The notes beneath the pieces are model-generated. The model saw only the letters and a program-made list of their open reading frames with translations. It had not been told where the DNA came from and made no database searches. A stretch of DNA of 64,000 nucleotides from Syntrophotaleaceae bacterium (lineage in GTDB: Bacteria > Desulfobacterota > Desulfuromonadia > Desulfuromonadales > Syntrophotaleaceae): assembly GCA_041390365.1 (NCBI GenBank), contig JAWKQB010000003.1, positions 744,001 to 808,000 on the forward strand, given 5' to 3'. Every line of letters begins with the position of its first letter. Within the stretch, counting starts at the first letter, position 1. A program made the translations under genes and the position numbers. Shown piece by piece: positions 22,063 through 31,059 of the stretch.

Positions 22063-22997
22063 GGGCTTTCCTCCTTGCCGGCGTCGCTGCGCAGGCCGGT
22101 CAGCTCGATGAATACCTCCTCCAGGCCGGGACGGGGCAGTTCCATATCGCGGATGGGGAGTTCCAGCCTGCCGAGCATCTGCAGCAGCTCCTTCATGCCG
22201 GCCTGTTCGGGAAAAGCCAGTTTCAGCCGCAGGCCCCCTTCCTCCAGACAGGCCTGCCAGGGAGCCAATGCGGCAGGCAGCTCCTCCAGGGGGTGCTCGA
22301 GGTGAATGATCATCTGCCGTTTTTCCAGTCGGGCCAGCAGATCGGCGGTTTTTTCCAGGGCGATCAGCCGGCCGTGATTCATGATCGCGATCCGGCCGCA
22401 CATCTGCTCGGCCTCTTCCAGGTAGTGGGTGGTCAGCAGGACGGTGGTGCCGGCCCGGTTGATTTCCCGGACGAACTGCCAGAGGGTGCGCCGCAGTTCC
22501 ACGTCCACGCCCGCCGTCGGTTCGTCGAGGATCAGCAGGCTCGGCTTGTGGATCAGGGCCTTGGCGACCATGAAGCGGCGTTTGAGTCCGCCGGAGAGCT
22601 TGTGCATCGGTTTTTGCAGGTGTGGACCAAGCCCCAGACGCTCGATCAGCAGACGGCGCCAGGCCTCGTCCCGGGGCACCCCATAGTAGCCGGGATGGAT
22701 TTTCAGCGCCCGGTCGATAGTGAAGAAATGATCGGTGACGATCTCCTGGTGCATCACACCGGTGAGTCTCCGGGTGAGGCGATATTCCCGGCGGTTGTCG
22801 TGCCCGAAGATCTTCACCTCTCCCCGGTCGATGCGGCTGACGCCGCTGACCATGTTGATGGTGGTGCTTTTGCCGGCGCCGTTCGGCCCGAGCAGGCCGA
22901 AGATTTCACCCGGCTGGATGGCCAGGGAGAGGTTGTCGACCGCGGGCGTTCCGCCGAAGCTTTTGCAGAGATCGATTATTTCCAGTGCAGGTTCCAT
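22059..22997 (-). CDS. ABC transporter ATP-binding protein
   Basis: A 312-residue ATPase of the DrrA/NodI group. Walker A is GPNGAGKST, the signature LSGGLKRRF, Walker B LLILDEPTAGVD, and the switch His is in TTHYLEEAEQ. The C-terminal 80 residues (GLEEVFIELTG) are the usual extension of drug/polysaccharide exporters. ATG 22997 is chosen because MEPALEIIDLCKSFG is the normal beginning; a TTG at 23054 would add 19 residues of no family similarity. It is translationally coupled to the permease. Confidence 0.93.
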   Translation of the reverse strand: MEPALEIIDLCKSFGGTPAVDNLSLAIQPGEIFGLLGPNGAGKSTTINMVSGVSRIDRGEVKIFGHDNRREYRLTRRLTGVMHQEIVTDHFFTIDRALKIHPGYYGVPRDEAWRRLLIERLGLGPHLQKPMHKLSGGLKRRFMVAKALIHKPSLLILDEPTAGVDVELRRTLWQFVREINRAGTTVLLTTHYLEEAEQMCGRIAIMNHGRLIALEKTADLLARLEKRQMIIHLEHPLEELPAALAPWQACLEEGGLRLKLAFPEQAGMKELLQMLGRLELPIRDMELPRPGLEEVFIELTGLRSDAGKEESP

Positions 22998-23106
22998 GGC
23001 CGGAACTATACTCCCCCGAGGACTAAAGATCAATCGCCGGGCCAGGATTGACAAGGATCAACGCTGCGCATGGCAAGGAATATAATCTAAAGCCAAAACC
23101 TGATTG

Positions 23107-23192
23107 GGAACGCAGATAACTGCGGATAAAGGCGGATAGTATCTTTATGGTTTGACTCTATCTGCGAGAATCCGCCTTTATCTGCGTTCGAT
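23107..23192. repeat. Intergenic inverted repeat, CGCAGATAA/GGCGGAT type
   Basis: Left arm 23107-23140 contains GAACGCAGATAA and GGATAAAGGCGGATAG. The right arm, about 23158-23192, contains CTATCTGCG, ATCCGCCTTTATCTGCG and TTC. The arms are imperfect reverse complements about 32 bases long with a short AT-rich loop. It lies between the convergent ends of no genes: the ABC ATPase starts to the left and tatC ends to the right, both leftward. Confidence 0.7.
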
Positions 23193-23212
23193 ATGTTTTT
23201 GGCTTAAGGTCC

Positions 23213-23980
23213 TTAATCCGTGCTCTGCTCAGAACCATCCACGGCATCGACGGGCGGCGCTCCGAACAGGCGGGCCACGATGATGCCCACCTCGTACAGC
23301 ACGATGAAGGGTATGGCCAGGGCAAGCTGAGAGATGACGTCGGGGGGCGTGAGGATGGCGCCGACCACGAAAGCGACCAGAATGGCGTACTTGCGGTTTT
23401 TGGCCAGCCAGTGGTGATCGACGATCCCCAGGCGGGCCAGGAAGAAAATGACGATCGGCAGCTCGAAGATCGCCCCGAAGGCGAGCAGCAGCTTGCTGGA
23501 CAGGGACAGGTATTCCGCCATCGACAGCATCGCGTCGATGTCCCCGGTGCCGGTGCCGAACCCGATCAGGAAGCGGAAGATCAGCGGAAAGACGTAGAGA
23601 AATCCGAACCAGGTGCCCGTGGCGAAACAGGCGCAGCTGGAGAGCACGAAGGGCAGCGCGAGACGTTTTTCGTGCCCGTAGAGCCCCGGCGCGACAAAGG
23701 CCCAGGCCTGCCACAGGATGACCGGCAGGGACAGCAGCAGGCCGGCAAAGGCGGCGATCTTCAGATAGGTGAAAAAGGGTTCCGTGGCGTTGATGAAGAC
23801 CAGCGAGCTCCCCTCGGGGAGCACGGCCCTGACCGGTTGCGCCACGAACTGGAACAGCTGCTCGGCGAAGCCGTAGCAGGCCAGAAAAGCGACAAGCCAG
23901 GCGCAGACGCAGATAATCAGCCGGCGCCTCAATTCTTCGAGATGGGAGGTGACCGGAAGCTCATCCATCGGTTTTGTCAC
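23213..23980 (-). CDS. tatC: Twin-arginine translocase subunit TatC
   Basis: A 255-residue, six-helix inner membrane protein that binds twin-arginine signal peptides and forms the Tat translocon core. Family hallmarks are HLEELRRRLI near the N-terminus, the periplasmic FINATEPFFTYLKIAAFAGL segment, AFVAPGLYGHEKR and the late VVGAILTPPDVISQ. A GTG at 23980 with GGAG 7 bases upstream is favoured; ATG 23968 is possible. It overlaps the tatA 3' end by 20 bases, so the two are co-translated. The C-terminal tail VDAVDGSEQSTD is cytoplasmic. Confidence 0.95.
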   Translation of the reverse strand: MTKPMDELPVTSHLEELRRRLIICVCAWLVAFLACYGFAEQLFQFVAQPVRAVLPEGSSLVFINATEPFFTYLKIAAFAGLLLSLPVILWQAWAFVAPGLYGHEKRLALPFVLSSCACFATGTWFGFLYVFPLIFRFLIGFGTGTGDIDAMLSMAEYLSLSSKLLLAFGAIFELPIVIFFLARLGIVDHHWLAKNRKYAILVAFVVGAILTPPDVISQLALAIPFIVLYEVGIIVARLFGAPPVDAVDGSEQSTD

Positions 23981-24236
23981 CGGTGACTCCGGGGGCGCCG
24001 TCGATCTCGTCGTCGGGGGAGGTTGCCGGCGTTGGCCGGGGAGGTAATTTTTCCGCGGGATCGTCCCGGTCCTGATACGACTGGTCGAAGGTTTCGTGCA
24101 GGTCGCGGGTGGCCCGTTTGAACTCGGCCAGTCCCTTGCCGAGGGACCGTGCCAGTTCCGGCAGTTTGCGCGGGCCGATGACGATCAGGGCCAGGGCCAG
24201 GATCACCAGCAGCTCGGTCATACCCATGTTGAACAT
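23961..24236 (-). CDS. Sec-independent translocase subunit TatA/TatB
   Basis: A 91-residue single-span protein: a short periplasmic N-terminus, hydrophobic helix ELLVILALALIVIG, the hinge GPRKLPELARSLGKGLAEFK and an acidic tail rich in Pro and Asp. The Glu early in the helix (GMTELLV) and the length leave TatA and TatB both possible. Only one such subunit is seen next to tatC, which suggests either a bifunctional TatA or a second copy elsewhere. AAGGA lies 8 bases before ATG 24236. Expressed from a near-consensus promoter at 24309-24337. Confidence 0.88.
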   Translation of the reverse strand: MFNMGMTELLVILALALIVIGPRKLPELARSLGKGLAEFKRATRDLHETFDQSYQDRDDPAEKLPPRPTPATSPDDEIDGAPGVTGDKTDG

Positions 24237-24308
24237 GAAATGAATCCTTGGAAAGGGAATGAACGACAAACCGGATACAGAATTTTGTATTCGGCATTGG
24301 GTCCTAGG

Positions 24309-24337
24309 ACAATAGCCCCAATCGGAGTTTCTGTCAA
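24309..24337 (-). promoter_or_regulatory. Sigma-70 promoter of tatA-tatC
   Basis: On the minus strand TTGACA (24337-24332), 17-base spacer, TATTGT (24314-24309). It ends about 73 bases before the tatA start. Confidence 0.75.
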
Positions 24338-24360
24338 GATCGGGCGGAGCCGATAAGGGT

Positions 24361-24389
24361 TTGACATAAAAGGACTTTTACTCTATGAT
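24361..24389 (+). promoter_or_regulatory. Sigma-70 promoter of nadA
   Basis: TTGACA (24361-24366), 17-base spacer, TATGAT (24384-24389), 40 bases before ATG 24430. It is back to back with the tat promoter, 23 bases apart. Confidence 0.8.
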
Positions 24390-24429
24390 TCGGCAGTCGA
24401 GACTGAACCCTGTCTGAGAAAGGTTGAGG

Positions 24430-25344
24430 ATGAATCCGGAACAGCTCAAAAAAGAGATCCGCCGCCTGGCCGAGGAGCGCGACGCTCTGATCATGGCCCA
24501 TTTCTATCAGCGCGACGAGATTCAGGACATAGCCGATATCACGGGGGATTCCCTGGCCATGGCGATCGAGGCCGCCCGCACCGGGCGCAAGGTCATCGTT
24601 CTGTGCGGGGTCCATTTCATGGCCGAAAGCGCGGCCATTCTCGCCCCCGGAAAGACCGTGCTGCTGCCCCGGCCCGATGCCGGATGCCCCATGGCCGATA
24701 TGGTCAGCGTGGAAAAGCTGCGGGAGATGAAATCCCGGTTTCCCGGACGGCCGGTCGTGACCTACGTCAATTCGAGCGCCGCGGTCAAGGCCGAAAGCGA
24801 TATCTGCTGTACCAGCGCCAACGCGGTCAAGGTGGTCAATTCCCTCGAGGCCGACGAGGTTCTGCTGGTGCCGGACCGCAACCTGGGGCGCTACATCGCC
24901 GCCAACAGCGACAAGAAATGCCATTTCTGGGAAGGCTACTGCCCCTACCATGACCAACTGCCGGAAGAGGACGTGCTGGCGGCGAAGGAGCGGTATCCCG
25001 AGGCTCTGTTCCTGGCCCATCCCGAATGCCGTCCGCAGATCCTCAAGCTGGCCGATCACGTCGCCTCCACCAGCGGGATCATCGACTACGTCGCCAAAAG
25101 TCCGGCGAAACAGTTCATCCTCGGCACCGAGGTCGGCATCCTGTTCCGTCTGCGCAGGGAAAATCCGGACAAGGAGTTCATCATGCCGAACTCCCTGCTG
25201 TTCTGCCAGAGCATGAAATATGCTACTCTTGAAGACGTTCTGAAATGTCTGCAGACCCTCAGCCCGCAGGTGACCGTCCCGGAGGAGGTTGCCCGGGGGG
25301 CCAGACTCGCTCTCGAACGGATGCTGGCCGTTCCCCGCGATTGA
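24430..25344 (+). CDS. nadA: Quinolinate synthase A
   Basis: A 304-residue enzyme that condenses iminoaspartate with dihydroxyacetone phosphate to quinolinate, the pyridine precursor of NAD. Motifs: LIMAHFYQRDEIQDIADITG, LCGVHFMAESAAILAP, VTYVNSSAAVKAESDICCTS and HPECRPQI. The conserved cysteines in VLCGV, DICCT and HPEC ligate the 4Fe-4S cluster. ATG 24430 is used; a TTG two codons earlier is less likely. It is a single-gene unit with its own promoter and terminator. nadB and nadC are not in the window. Confidence 0.96.
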   Translation: MNPEQLKKEIRRLAEERDALIMAHFYQRDEIQDIADITGDSLAMAIEAARTGRKVIVLCGVHFMAESAAILAPGKTVLLPRPDAGCPMADMVSVEKLREMKSRFPGRPVVTYVNSSAAVKAESDICCTSANAVKVVNSLEADEVLLVPDRNLGRYIAANSDKKCHFWEGYCPYHDQLPEEDVLAAKERYPEALFLAHPECRPQILKLADHVASTSGIIDYVAKSPAKQFILGTEVGILFRLRRENPDKEFIMPNSLLFCQSMKYATLEDVLKCLQTLSPQVTVPEEVARGARLALERMLAVPRD

Positions 25345-25367
25345 CCCTACTCTCCAGAAACTCTTCC

Positions 25368-25397
25368 GGCCGGGGCGTTTGTTCGCCCCGGCCTTTT
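25368..25397 (+). terminator. nadA terminator
   Basis: Stem GGCCGGGGCG (25368-25377) with CGCCCCGGCC (25384-25393), loop TTTGTT, followed by TTTT. It ends only 7 bases before the mfd ATG. Confidence 0.9.
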
Positions 25398-25404
25398 GCG
25401 ATGC

Positions 25405-28400
25405 ATGGAACATAATCTGCACGATACCGAAATTCTGCACGCCACGGTCCATTCCTTCGTCTCCGGACGCCCGGCGGATCACAGTGAGGTGTACGGTCTG
25501 ATCGGTTCGAGCGGCGCGTTCTTGCTGTCCAACCTGCTGACGCAGCGCGAGGACCTTCTGCTGATCCTGGCCCCGGATCAGAAACAGGGCCGGCAGTTCG
25601 CAGCAGACCTGGCTTTCTATCACGGTCGTCCCGAAGAGATCCATTTTTTCCCCCACTGGGACGTCGGTCCCTACCAGGCCCTGACCCCCCATCCCGACGT
25701 CGAAGCCGATCGTCTGAAGACCCTTGCCGCCCTTAGGGTCGGCAAGGCCAAAGCTGTGGTGCTGACGGTGCGCAGTCTGATGCAGCGGGTCATCCCGCGC
25801 AACGTGCTGGACCGCCTTTGCCGAAGACTGATCGCCGGCGGGGAATTCCCGCGGGACGATCTTCTGCGGCAGCTGGTGTCGCTCGGCTATCAAGCCGTAC
25901 CTCTGGTGGAGGATCAGGGAACCTTTTCCGTCCGGGGTGACATCCTCGACATCTATCCGCCCAACCAGCCGGCGGCGGTCCGCATCGAATTTTTCGGCGA
26001 TCAGATCGAGCGGATACGTCCCTTCGATACGGCCTCTCAGCGCTCTACGGACACCCCCCTGAAAACCCTCGAGTTACTGCCCGCCCGCGAGATGATTCTG
26101 GCGGGTGAATGTCTCGACACCTTCGCCCGCTGTCTGAAACAGCGCTGTGACGCCCTGGACATCGCCCGGCCCCAGAGGGAGGCGGTTCTCGAAGAGGCCC
26201 GGGACGGTATCCTGTCTCCGGGACACTCTTTTCTCATGCCCTTGAATTACGACGGTCTGGACAGTTTCTTCGATTATTCCGGACAGGGGCACTGGATCGT
26301 GCTCGATCCCCCCGCTGTCGAGGAGGCCATCGACCGTTTTTCGGCCGAAATTCGGGAAGGGGAGCGGCGGATGGCCGACAAGGGGGAGATCCATGTCGCT
26401 GCCGCCGATCTGTTCCTCGATCCAGCAACGATTGAGCAGGAACTGAGCCGCCAGCCCCGCACCGATTTTGCATCGCTTGAAGTTTTCAGAATCGACGAGG
26501 AAAGGCCTCATTTCCGCTTTCAGGTGAATGGCAACGGCGATCTTCGGGAGGGGGGGGAGGACGCGGCGGGCAGTCTGGCTGCGCAGCTGGCCAATCGCCT
26601 GCGGGACTGGCGCCGGCAGGACTGGCGCGTCCTGCTGGTCTGTCACCAGCAGGGGCAGGCCGACCGCCTGCGCGACCTGGTCGAACCGCATGGCCTCTCC
26701 CTGACCCTGGTACCGGGATTGCGTCCCTCGGATCTGAATCCCGGACAGGTTGCCCTGACCCTGGGCGAACTGTCGGCCGGCTTCCGCCTGCCTGACGAAC
26801 GCCTGGCGGTGATTGGCGAGGAGGAGATCTTCGGACGGCGGACCCATCGTCGGGGGGTTTCGGAGGCCCGGGCCCGGGCCATGCTTTCTTCCCTGGCCGA
26901 ACTGCGGGAAGGGGACTATATCGTCCACGCCGACCAGGGGATCGGCCTCTACAGGGGGTTGCTGCACTTACGGGCGGGAGAGACCGAGGGCGACTTTCTG
27001 CATCTGGAATATGCCGGGGAGGACAAGCTCTATCTGCCCGTGGAGCGGATCGAAAAGGTCCAGAAATACGTCGGCGGCGAGGGGCACGCTCCGCGTCTCG
27101 ACCGCATGGGGGGCGGCGCCTGGGAAAAGGCCAAGGTTCGGGCCAGGATGGTGGTCGAGGAGCTGGCCCGGGACCTGCTCAACATTTATGCGCGGCGGGA
27201 GATGGGCGAGGCCTTCGCCTATTCTCCGCCCGACAACCTGTTCCGGGAGTTCGAGGCCGCTTTTCCCTATGAGGAAACCCCCGATCAGCTGGTGGCCATC
27301 AACGAGTCGCTGGCCGACATGCAGTCCGCACGGCCGATGGATCGTCTGGTCTGCGGCGATGTCGGCTACGGCAAAACCGAAGTCGCCATCCGGGCAGCCT
27401 TCAAAGCGGTGCTGGACAGCAAGCAGGTGGCTGTGCTGGTGCCGACCACGGTTTTGGCCCGGCAGCACCTGCAGACCTTCAGTGAACGGTTTCAGGGATA
27501 TCCGGTCACCGTTGACATGATGTCCCGCTTCCGCACCGCCGCCGAGCAGAAGGAAACCCTCAGGAAAACCGCCGAGGGCAAGGTCGACATCCTCATCGGC
27601 ACTCATCGACTGCTGCAGCGGGACGTGCGCTTCAAGGACCTGGGGCTGGTCATTGTCGATGAGGAACAGCGTTTCGGGGTGACCCACAAAGAACGCCTGA
27701 AAAAGCTGCGGGCCGAGGTCGACATGCTGACCCTCACCGCGACTCCCATCCCCCGCACCCTGCACATGAGTCTGCTCGGCCTGCGCAATCTGTCGGTCAT
27801 CGATACCCCGCCGGTGGACCGCCAGGCGATCCGCACCTATGTGACCCGGTTCGATGACGATCTGATCCGTCAGGCGATTCTGCGGGAACTGCAGCGGGGG
27901 GGACAGGTCTTTTTCGTTCACAACCGTGTGCAGTCGATCGAGGGGATGGCCGGCTTTCTGCGCACCCTGGTGCCTGAGGCAAAAATCGCCGTAGGCCACG
28001 GTCAGATGGGAGAGAAGGCCCTCGAGGACGTGATGATGGATTTCATCGAGGGGCGCAGCAACGTGCTGGTTTGCAGCACCATCATCGAAAACGGTCTCGA
28101 CATCCCCCGGGCCAATACGATCATCATCAACCGGGCCGACTGTTTCGGCCTCGCCCAGCTCTACCAGCTGCGCGGGCGGGTCGGCCGCTCTCATCAGCGG
28201 GCCTACGCCTATCTGCTGATTCCAGGTGAAGGCACCCTGACCCGGGATGCCCGGGAGCGGCTGCGGGTACTGCAGGAACTGACCGAACTGGGAGCGGGCT
28301 TCCGTATCGCCAGCCACGATCTGGAATTGCGGGGTGCCGGGGACCTGCTGGGCGCCAAGCAGTCCGGGCAGATCGCCGCCATCGGATTCGAAATGTATGC

Positions 28401-28896
28401 CGAGCTTCTGGAGGAGACCATCCTCGAGCTCAAGGGACAGCACAAGGAAGAACGAATCGATCCCGAAATCCGGCTCGGACTCTCGGCTTTCCTGCCCGAA
28501 AAATACCTGCCTGATCCCAATCAGCGCCTGGTTTTTTACAAGAAACTGGCGGCTGCCGTCGATGATCGGGTGATTTACGAAACCGCCGACGAATTGCGGG
28601 ACCGCTACGGGGAGCTGCCTCCTCCGGCCATGCTGCTGCTCGAGGTCATGAAACTGCGGGTTCTGATGAAGCGGCTGCGGATCGAACTGGCCGAATACGA
28701 CGGTCACAACCTGATTTTCGGATTCCGTGCCGACACCCCCGTGACGCCCGATCAGATTCTGGGGCTGATGCGGGCGCAGGACGGGCGCTACCGTTTTACC
28801 CCGGACTATCGTCTGACGGTCCGCAGCGGTCGTCTGGCCGGGGAAGGGGTTTTGGAAACGGCCAAAAAAGAATTGCATGGTTTTCTTCAGCTGTGA
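25405..28896 (+). CDS. mfd: Transcription-repair coupling factor Mfd
   Basis: A 1163-residue SF2 translocase that removes RNA polymerase stalled at DNA lesions and recruits UvrA. The N-terminal UvrB-like module has FFPHWDVGPYQALTPHPDVE. The polymerase-interacting domain is present (GDYIVHADQGIGLYRGL; HLEYAGEDKLYLPVERIEKV). The RecG-like motor has Walker A GDVGYGKTEVAIRAAF, motif II DEEQRFGV, motif III LTATPIPRTL, and motif VI QLRGRVGRSHQRAYAYLL. The C-terminal TRCF domain ends at 28896. ATG 25405 is chosen; no clear ribosome site is present and the preceding terminator sits almost on the start, so read-through from nadA or an internal promoter must be invoked. uvrA lies 3.5 kb downstream. Confidence 0.96.
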   Translation: MEHNLHDTEILHATVHSFVSGRPADHSEVYGLIGSSGAFLLSNLLTQREDLLLILAPDQKQGRQFAADLAFYHGRPEEIHFFPHWDVGPYQALTPHPDVEADRLKTLAALRVGKAKAVVLTVRSLMQRVIPRNVLDRLCRRLIAGGEFPRDDLLRQLVSLGYQAVPLVEDQGTFSVRGDILDIYPPNQPAAVRIEFFGDQIERIRPFDTASQRSTDTPLKTLELLPAREMILAGECLDTFARCLKQRCDALDIARPQREAVLEEARDGILSPGHSFLMPLNYDGLDSFFDYSGQGHWIVLDPPAVEEAIDRFSAEIREGERRMADKGEIHVAAADLFLDPATIEQELSRQPRTDFASLEVFRIDEERPHFRFQVNGNGDLREGGEDAAGSLAAQLANRLRDWRRQDWRVLLVCHQQGQADRLRDLVEPHGLSLTLVPGLRPSDLNPGQVALTLGELSAGFRLPDERLAVIGEEEIFGRRTHRRGVSEARARAMLSSLAELREGDYIVHADQGIGLYRGLLHLRAGETEGDFLHLEYAGEDKLYLPVERIEKVQKYVGGEGHAPRLDRMGGGAWEKAKVRARMVVEELARDLLNIYARREMGEAFAYSPPDNLFREFEAAFPYEETPDQLVAINESLADMQSARPMDRLVCGDVGYGKTEVAIRAAFKAVLDSKQVAVLVPTTVLARQHLQTFSERFQGYPVTVDMMSRFRTAAEQKETLRKTAEGKVDILIGTHRLLQRDVRFKDLGLVIVDEEQRFGVTHKERLKKLRAEVDMLTLTATPIPRTLHMSLLGLRNLSVIDTPPVDRQAIRTYVTRFDDDLIRQAILRELQRGGQVFFVHNRVQSIEGMAGFLRTLVPEAKIAVGHGQMGEKALEDVMMDFIEGRSNVLVCSTIIENGLDIPRANTIIINRADCFGLAQLYQLRGRVGRSHQRAYAYLLIPGEGTLTRDARERLRVLQELTELGAGFRIASHDLELRGAGDLLGAKQSGQIAAIGFEMYAELLEETILELKGQHKEERIDPEIRLGLSAFLPEKYLPDPNQRLVFYKKLAAAVDDRVIYETADELRDRYGELPPPAMLLLEVMKLRVLMKRLRIELAEYDGHNLIFGFRADTPVTPDQILGLMRAQDGRYRFTPDYRLTVRSGRLAGEGVLETAKKELHGFLQL

Positions 28897-29047
28897 TAGC
28901 TTCTACCCGTTGTCCGGCCCATTTTCGACTGTTTTTCGCCGGCTTTTGCCCTTCCCATGCAACCGGCGGAAAATTTTTTACCGGCTTTTCAAGCTCAGGC
29001 ACGAGCTGGTTATTATGAACAACGTCCAATCAAGGAACCCCCTCGCC

Positions 29048-29977
29048 ATGTCTCGCGGCAGAAACCCCTATCTGATCCTTCTCGTTCTGTTCGCCCTGCT
29101 TCTTGCTGCCTGCCAGGAGCCCGATAAGCTGGAGTCCTCGGTCCTGCTCAGGGTCAATGGGCGGATAACCACGCTCGATCAGTTCCAGGGGGAAGTATCC
29201 CGCCTTATGTCAGCGGAAAACGGTATGTCCAAGGAACGACGCAAGGAGCTGGAGCGATCGCTGCTGGCGCAGAAGATCGACCGCGAAATCGTCCTGGAAC
29301 AGGCGGACCAGGCCGGTATCCAGATTCCGGTGGAACAGCTGCAGTCGGTTGTTGAGGAGAATCTGGCTGAATACTCGGCCGGAGATTTCGAACAGATGCT
29401 CAGGGAACAGCACCTGACCATCGAAGAGTGGCGCAGGCAGCTGGAGGAAAATCTGCGTATCGAAGCGGCCGCCCGGCGCCTGGCCTACGACCGGATTACG
29501 ATCACCGAACAGGAGATAGCCGACTATTACCGGGAGCATCGGGAGGAGTTTAACCACACCGAGCAGGTGCGGACCCGGCAGATAGCCGTTGGCAGCGAGG
29601 ACGAAGGGCAGCGGGTGCTGGGCCTGCTGCATCAGGGAATGGATTTCGGCGACGCCGCTCAGAAGTTCTCCCGTTCGCCCGATGCCGAGCAGGGCGGCGA
29701 TCTCGGTTTCTTCAGTCGTGGAGAAATGCCGGTCGAATTCGATCAGGTCGTTTTCTCCCTGCCGCCGGGACGGATCAGCGATCTGGTCCACTCCGAATAC
29801 GGATTCCACATATTCCTGGTCGAGGAGCGCCGTCCCGCCCGTCGCATGTCGCTTGCCGAGGTTCGTGACGAAATCATCGCCAGACTGCGGGAGACCAAGG
29901 AGGAAAAAGCCTATCAGGATTGGTTGCAGGCTCTTCGCAGCCAGGCATCCATAGAGGTCGACTGGTCATTACTGTAG
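29048..29977 (+). CDS. PpiC-type peptidyl-prolyl isomerase lipoprotein (SurA-like)
   Basis: A 309-residue lipoprotein: signal peptide SRGRNPYLILLVLFALLLAAC with lipobox Cys22. It then has a SurA-N-like helical chaperone domain (RVNGRITTLDQFQGEVSRLM; EREIVLEQADQ-type helices) and one parvulin domain (VRTRQIAVGSEDEGQRVLGL, FSRSPDAEQGGDLGFFSRGE, YGFHIFLVEERR). It probably assists folding of outer membrane or secreted proteins. ATG 29048 with AAGGA 11 bases upstream is preferred; ATG 29015 would lengthen the signal's N-region. It lies in line with mfd and 47 bases before surA. Confidence 0.88.
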   Translation: MSRGRNPYLILLVLFALLLAACQEPDKLESSVLLRVNGRITTLDQFQGEVSRLMSAENGMSKERRKELERSLLAQKIDREIVLEQADQAGIQIPVEQLQSVVEENLAEYSAGDFEQMLREQHLTIEEWRRQLEENLRIEAAARRLAYDRITITEQEIADYYREHREEFNHTEQVRTRQIAVGSEDEGQRVLGLLHQGMDFGDAAQKFSRSPDAEQGGDLGFFSRGEMPVEFDQVVFSLPPGRISDLVHSEYGFHIFLVEERRPARRMSLAEVRDEIIARLRETKEEKAYQDWLQALRSQASIEVDWSLL

Positions 29978-30024
29978 ACCGTCACTGGGTCTTGGGAATT
30001 TCTGGAAAAAACAAGGAATCAAAC

Positions 30025-30975
30025 ATGAAGCGTATTGTTCTGATGGCGATAATTGCCGTGCTGACGGCCGTCCCGTATGCCGAAGCTCAGGTCGTCAGTC
30101 GCATCGCCGCTATTGTCAATGACGAAATCATCACAACCGGACAGCTCGATCGCGAACTGGACCGGATGCTGGCCGAAAACCCGCAGGAGGACCTGACTGA
30201 AGAAAAACGCCAGGAACTTCGTCGGGAACTGCTTTCCAGGCTGATTGACGACCTGCTGGTCGACCAGCGGGCCAAAAAGATAGGCATTGCGGTTGCCGAA
30301 GAGGAGATCGACAAAGCCATCGCCGATGTCCAGCGGCAGAACGGCATCGACCGGGAGCAGCTCGAAGCCGCCCTCACTGCCCAGGGAATGACCTTCCCGG
30401 AGTACCGGGCCAAACTGGCCAGGCAGCTGCTTAATTTCAAGCTTGTGGGACGCGAGATTCGCAGCGAAGTCGAAGTGACCAACCAGGAATTGCGGAATTA
30501 TTTCCAGGAAAACATCGACGAATACCGGGAAGCGCCTTTTATTCGGCTTAGCCGGCTCAGTTTCCCCCTTCCGTCCGGGGCCGACGCCAACCAGATCGCG
30601 GCCCTGCGCAGCCTTTGCCAGGAAGCCCGGCAGGAGTTGCGCCTTGGGACTCCCTTTGGGGATGTGCTGGAAAAGTTCACCAGGGACAAAGGCGGCGATG
30701 GCGGCGCCATGGGGACTTTCGGCGAGGGAGAGTTGACCGAGCCCTTTGCCGGGGCAGTGCGAAATCTGGAGGTTAGGCAGGTCAGCGAGGTGATCGAGAC
30801 CCCTGCAGGTTTCCATATCCTCTATGTGGAGGAAAAAAATCCGGGCAGAGTTCCCGATTTTGAGGAAGTTCGGGACCAGCTCAGCAAAATGATCCTCGAG
30901 CGCAAGCGGGAGGAGGCTCTGCAGGGCTGGGCCGAAAACCTGAAAAAGGAAGCCCATATCGAAATCAAGCTGTAA
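30025..30975 (+). CDS. surA: Periplasmic chaperone/peptidyl-prolyl isomerase SurA
   Basis: A 316-residue periplasmic protein with a cleavable signal (KRIVLMAIIAVLTAVPYAEAQ). The SurA N-domain follows (VSRIAAIVNDEIITTGQLDR ... LLSRLIDDLLVDQRAKKIG), then a single parvulin domain (FGDVLEKFTRDKGGDGGAMG; TPAGFHILYVEEK). E. coli SurA has two parvulin domains; the short single-domain form is common in delta-proteobacteria. AAGGA lies 7 bases upstream of ATG 30025. Together with the preceding lipoprotein it makes an outer membrane protein folding pair, closed by a strong terminator. Confidence 0.88.
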   Translation: MKRIVLMAIIAVLTAVPYAEAQVVSRIAAIVNDEIITTGQLDRELDRMLAENPQEDLTEEKRQELRRELLSRLIDDLLVDQRAKKIGIAVAEEEIDKAIADVQRQNGIDREQLEAALTAQGMTFPEYRAKLARQLLNFKLVGREIRSEVEVTNQELRNYFQENIDEYREAPFIRLSRLSFPLPSGADANQIAALRSLCQEARQELRLGTPFGDVLEKFTRDKGGDGGAMGTFGEGELTEPFAGAVRNLEVRQVSEVIETPAGFHILYVEEKNPGRVPDFEEVRDQLSKMILERKREEALQGWAENLKKEAHIEIKL

Positions 30976-30999
30976 TGACCGGCTTCAGCCGGTTTCCCG

Positions 31000-31026
31000 C
31001 CCGCCGGCCCCCCGGCGGGTTTTTTT
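31000..31026 (+). terminator. surA terminator
   Basis: Stem CCCGCCGG (31000-31007) with CCGGCGGG (31012-31019), four-base loop and T7. Confidence 0.92.
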
Positions 31027-31030
31027 ATTC

Positions 31031-31049
31031 AGGGGTGAGGAGTGAGGGA
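31031..31049 (+). repeat. Heptad repeat, GAGGAGT family
   Basis: AGGGGTGAGGAGTGAGGG, a short copy of the 7-base family seen more fully at 32282-32321 and 50503-50551. Confidence 0.6.
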
Positions 31050-31059
31050 TTAGGTTTTT

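Noticed and set aside
26968..28878. A 636-codon antisense frame within mfd
   Set aside because: Same reason: antisense to conserved helicase motifs, without own ribosome site or motifs.
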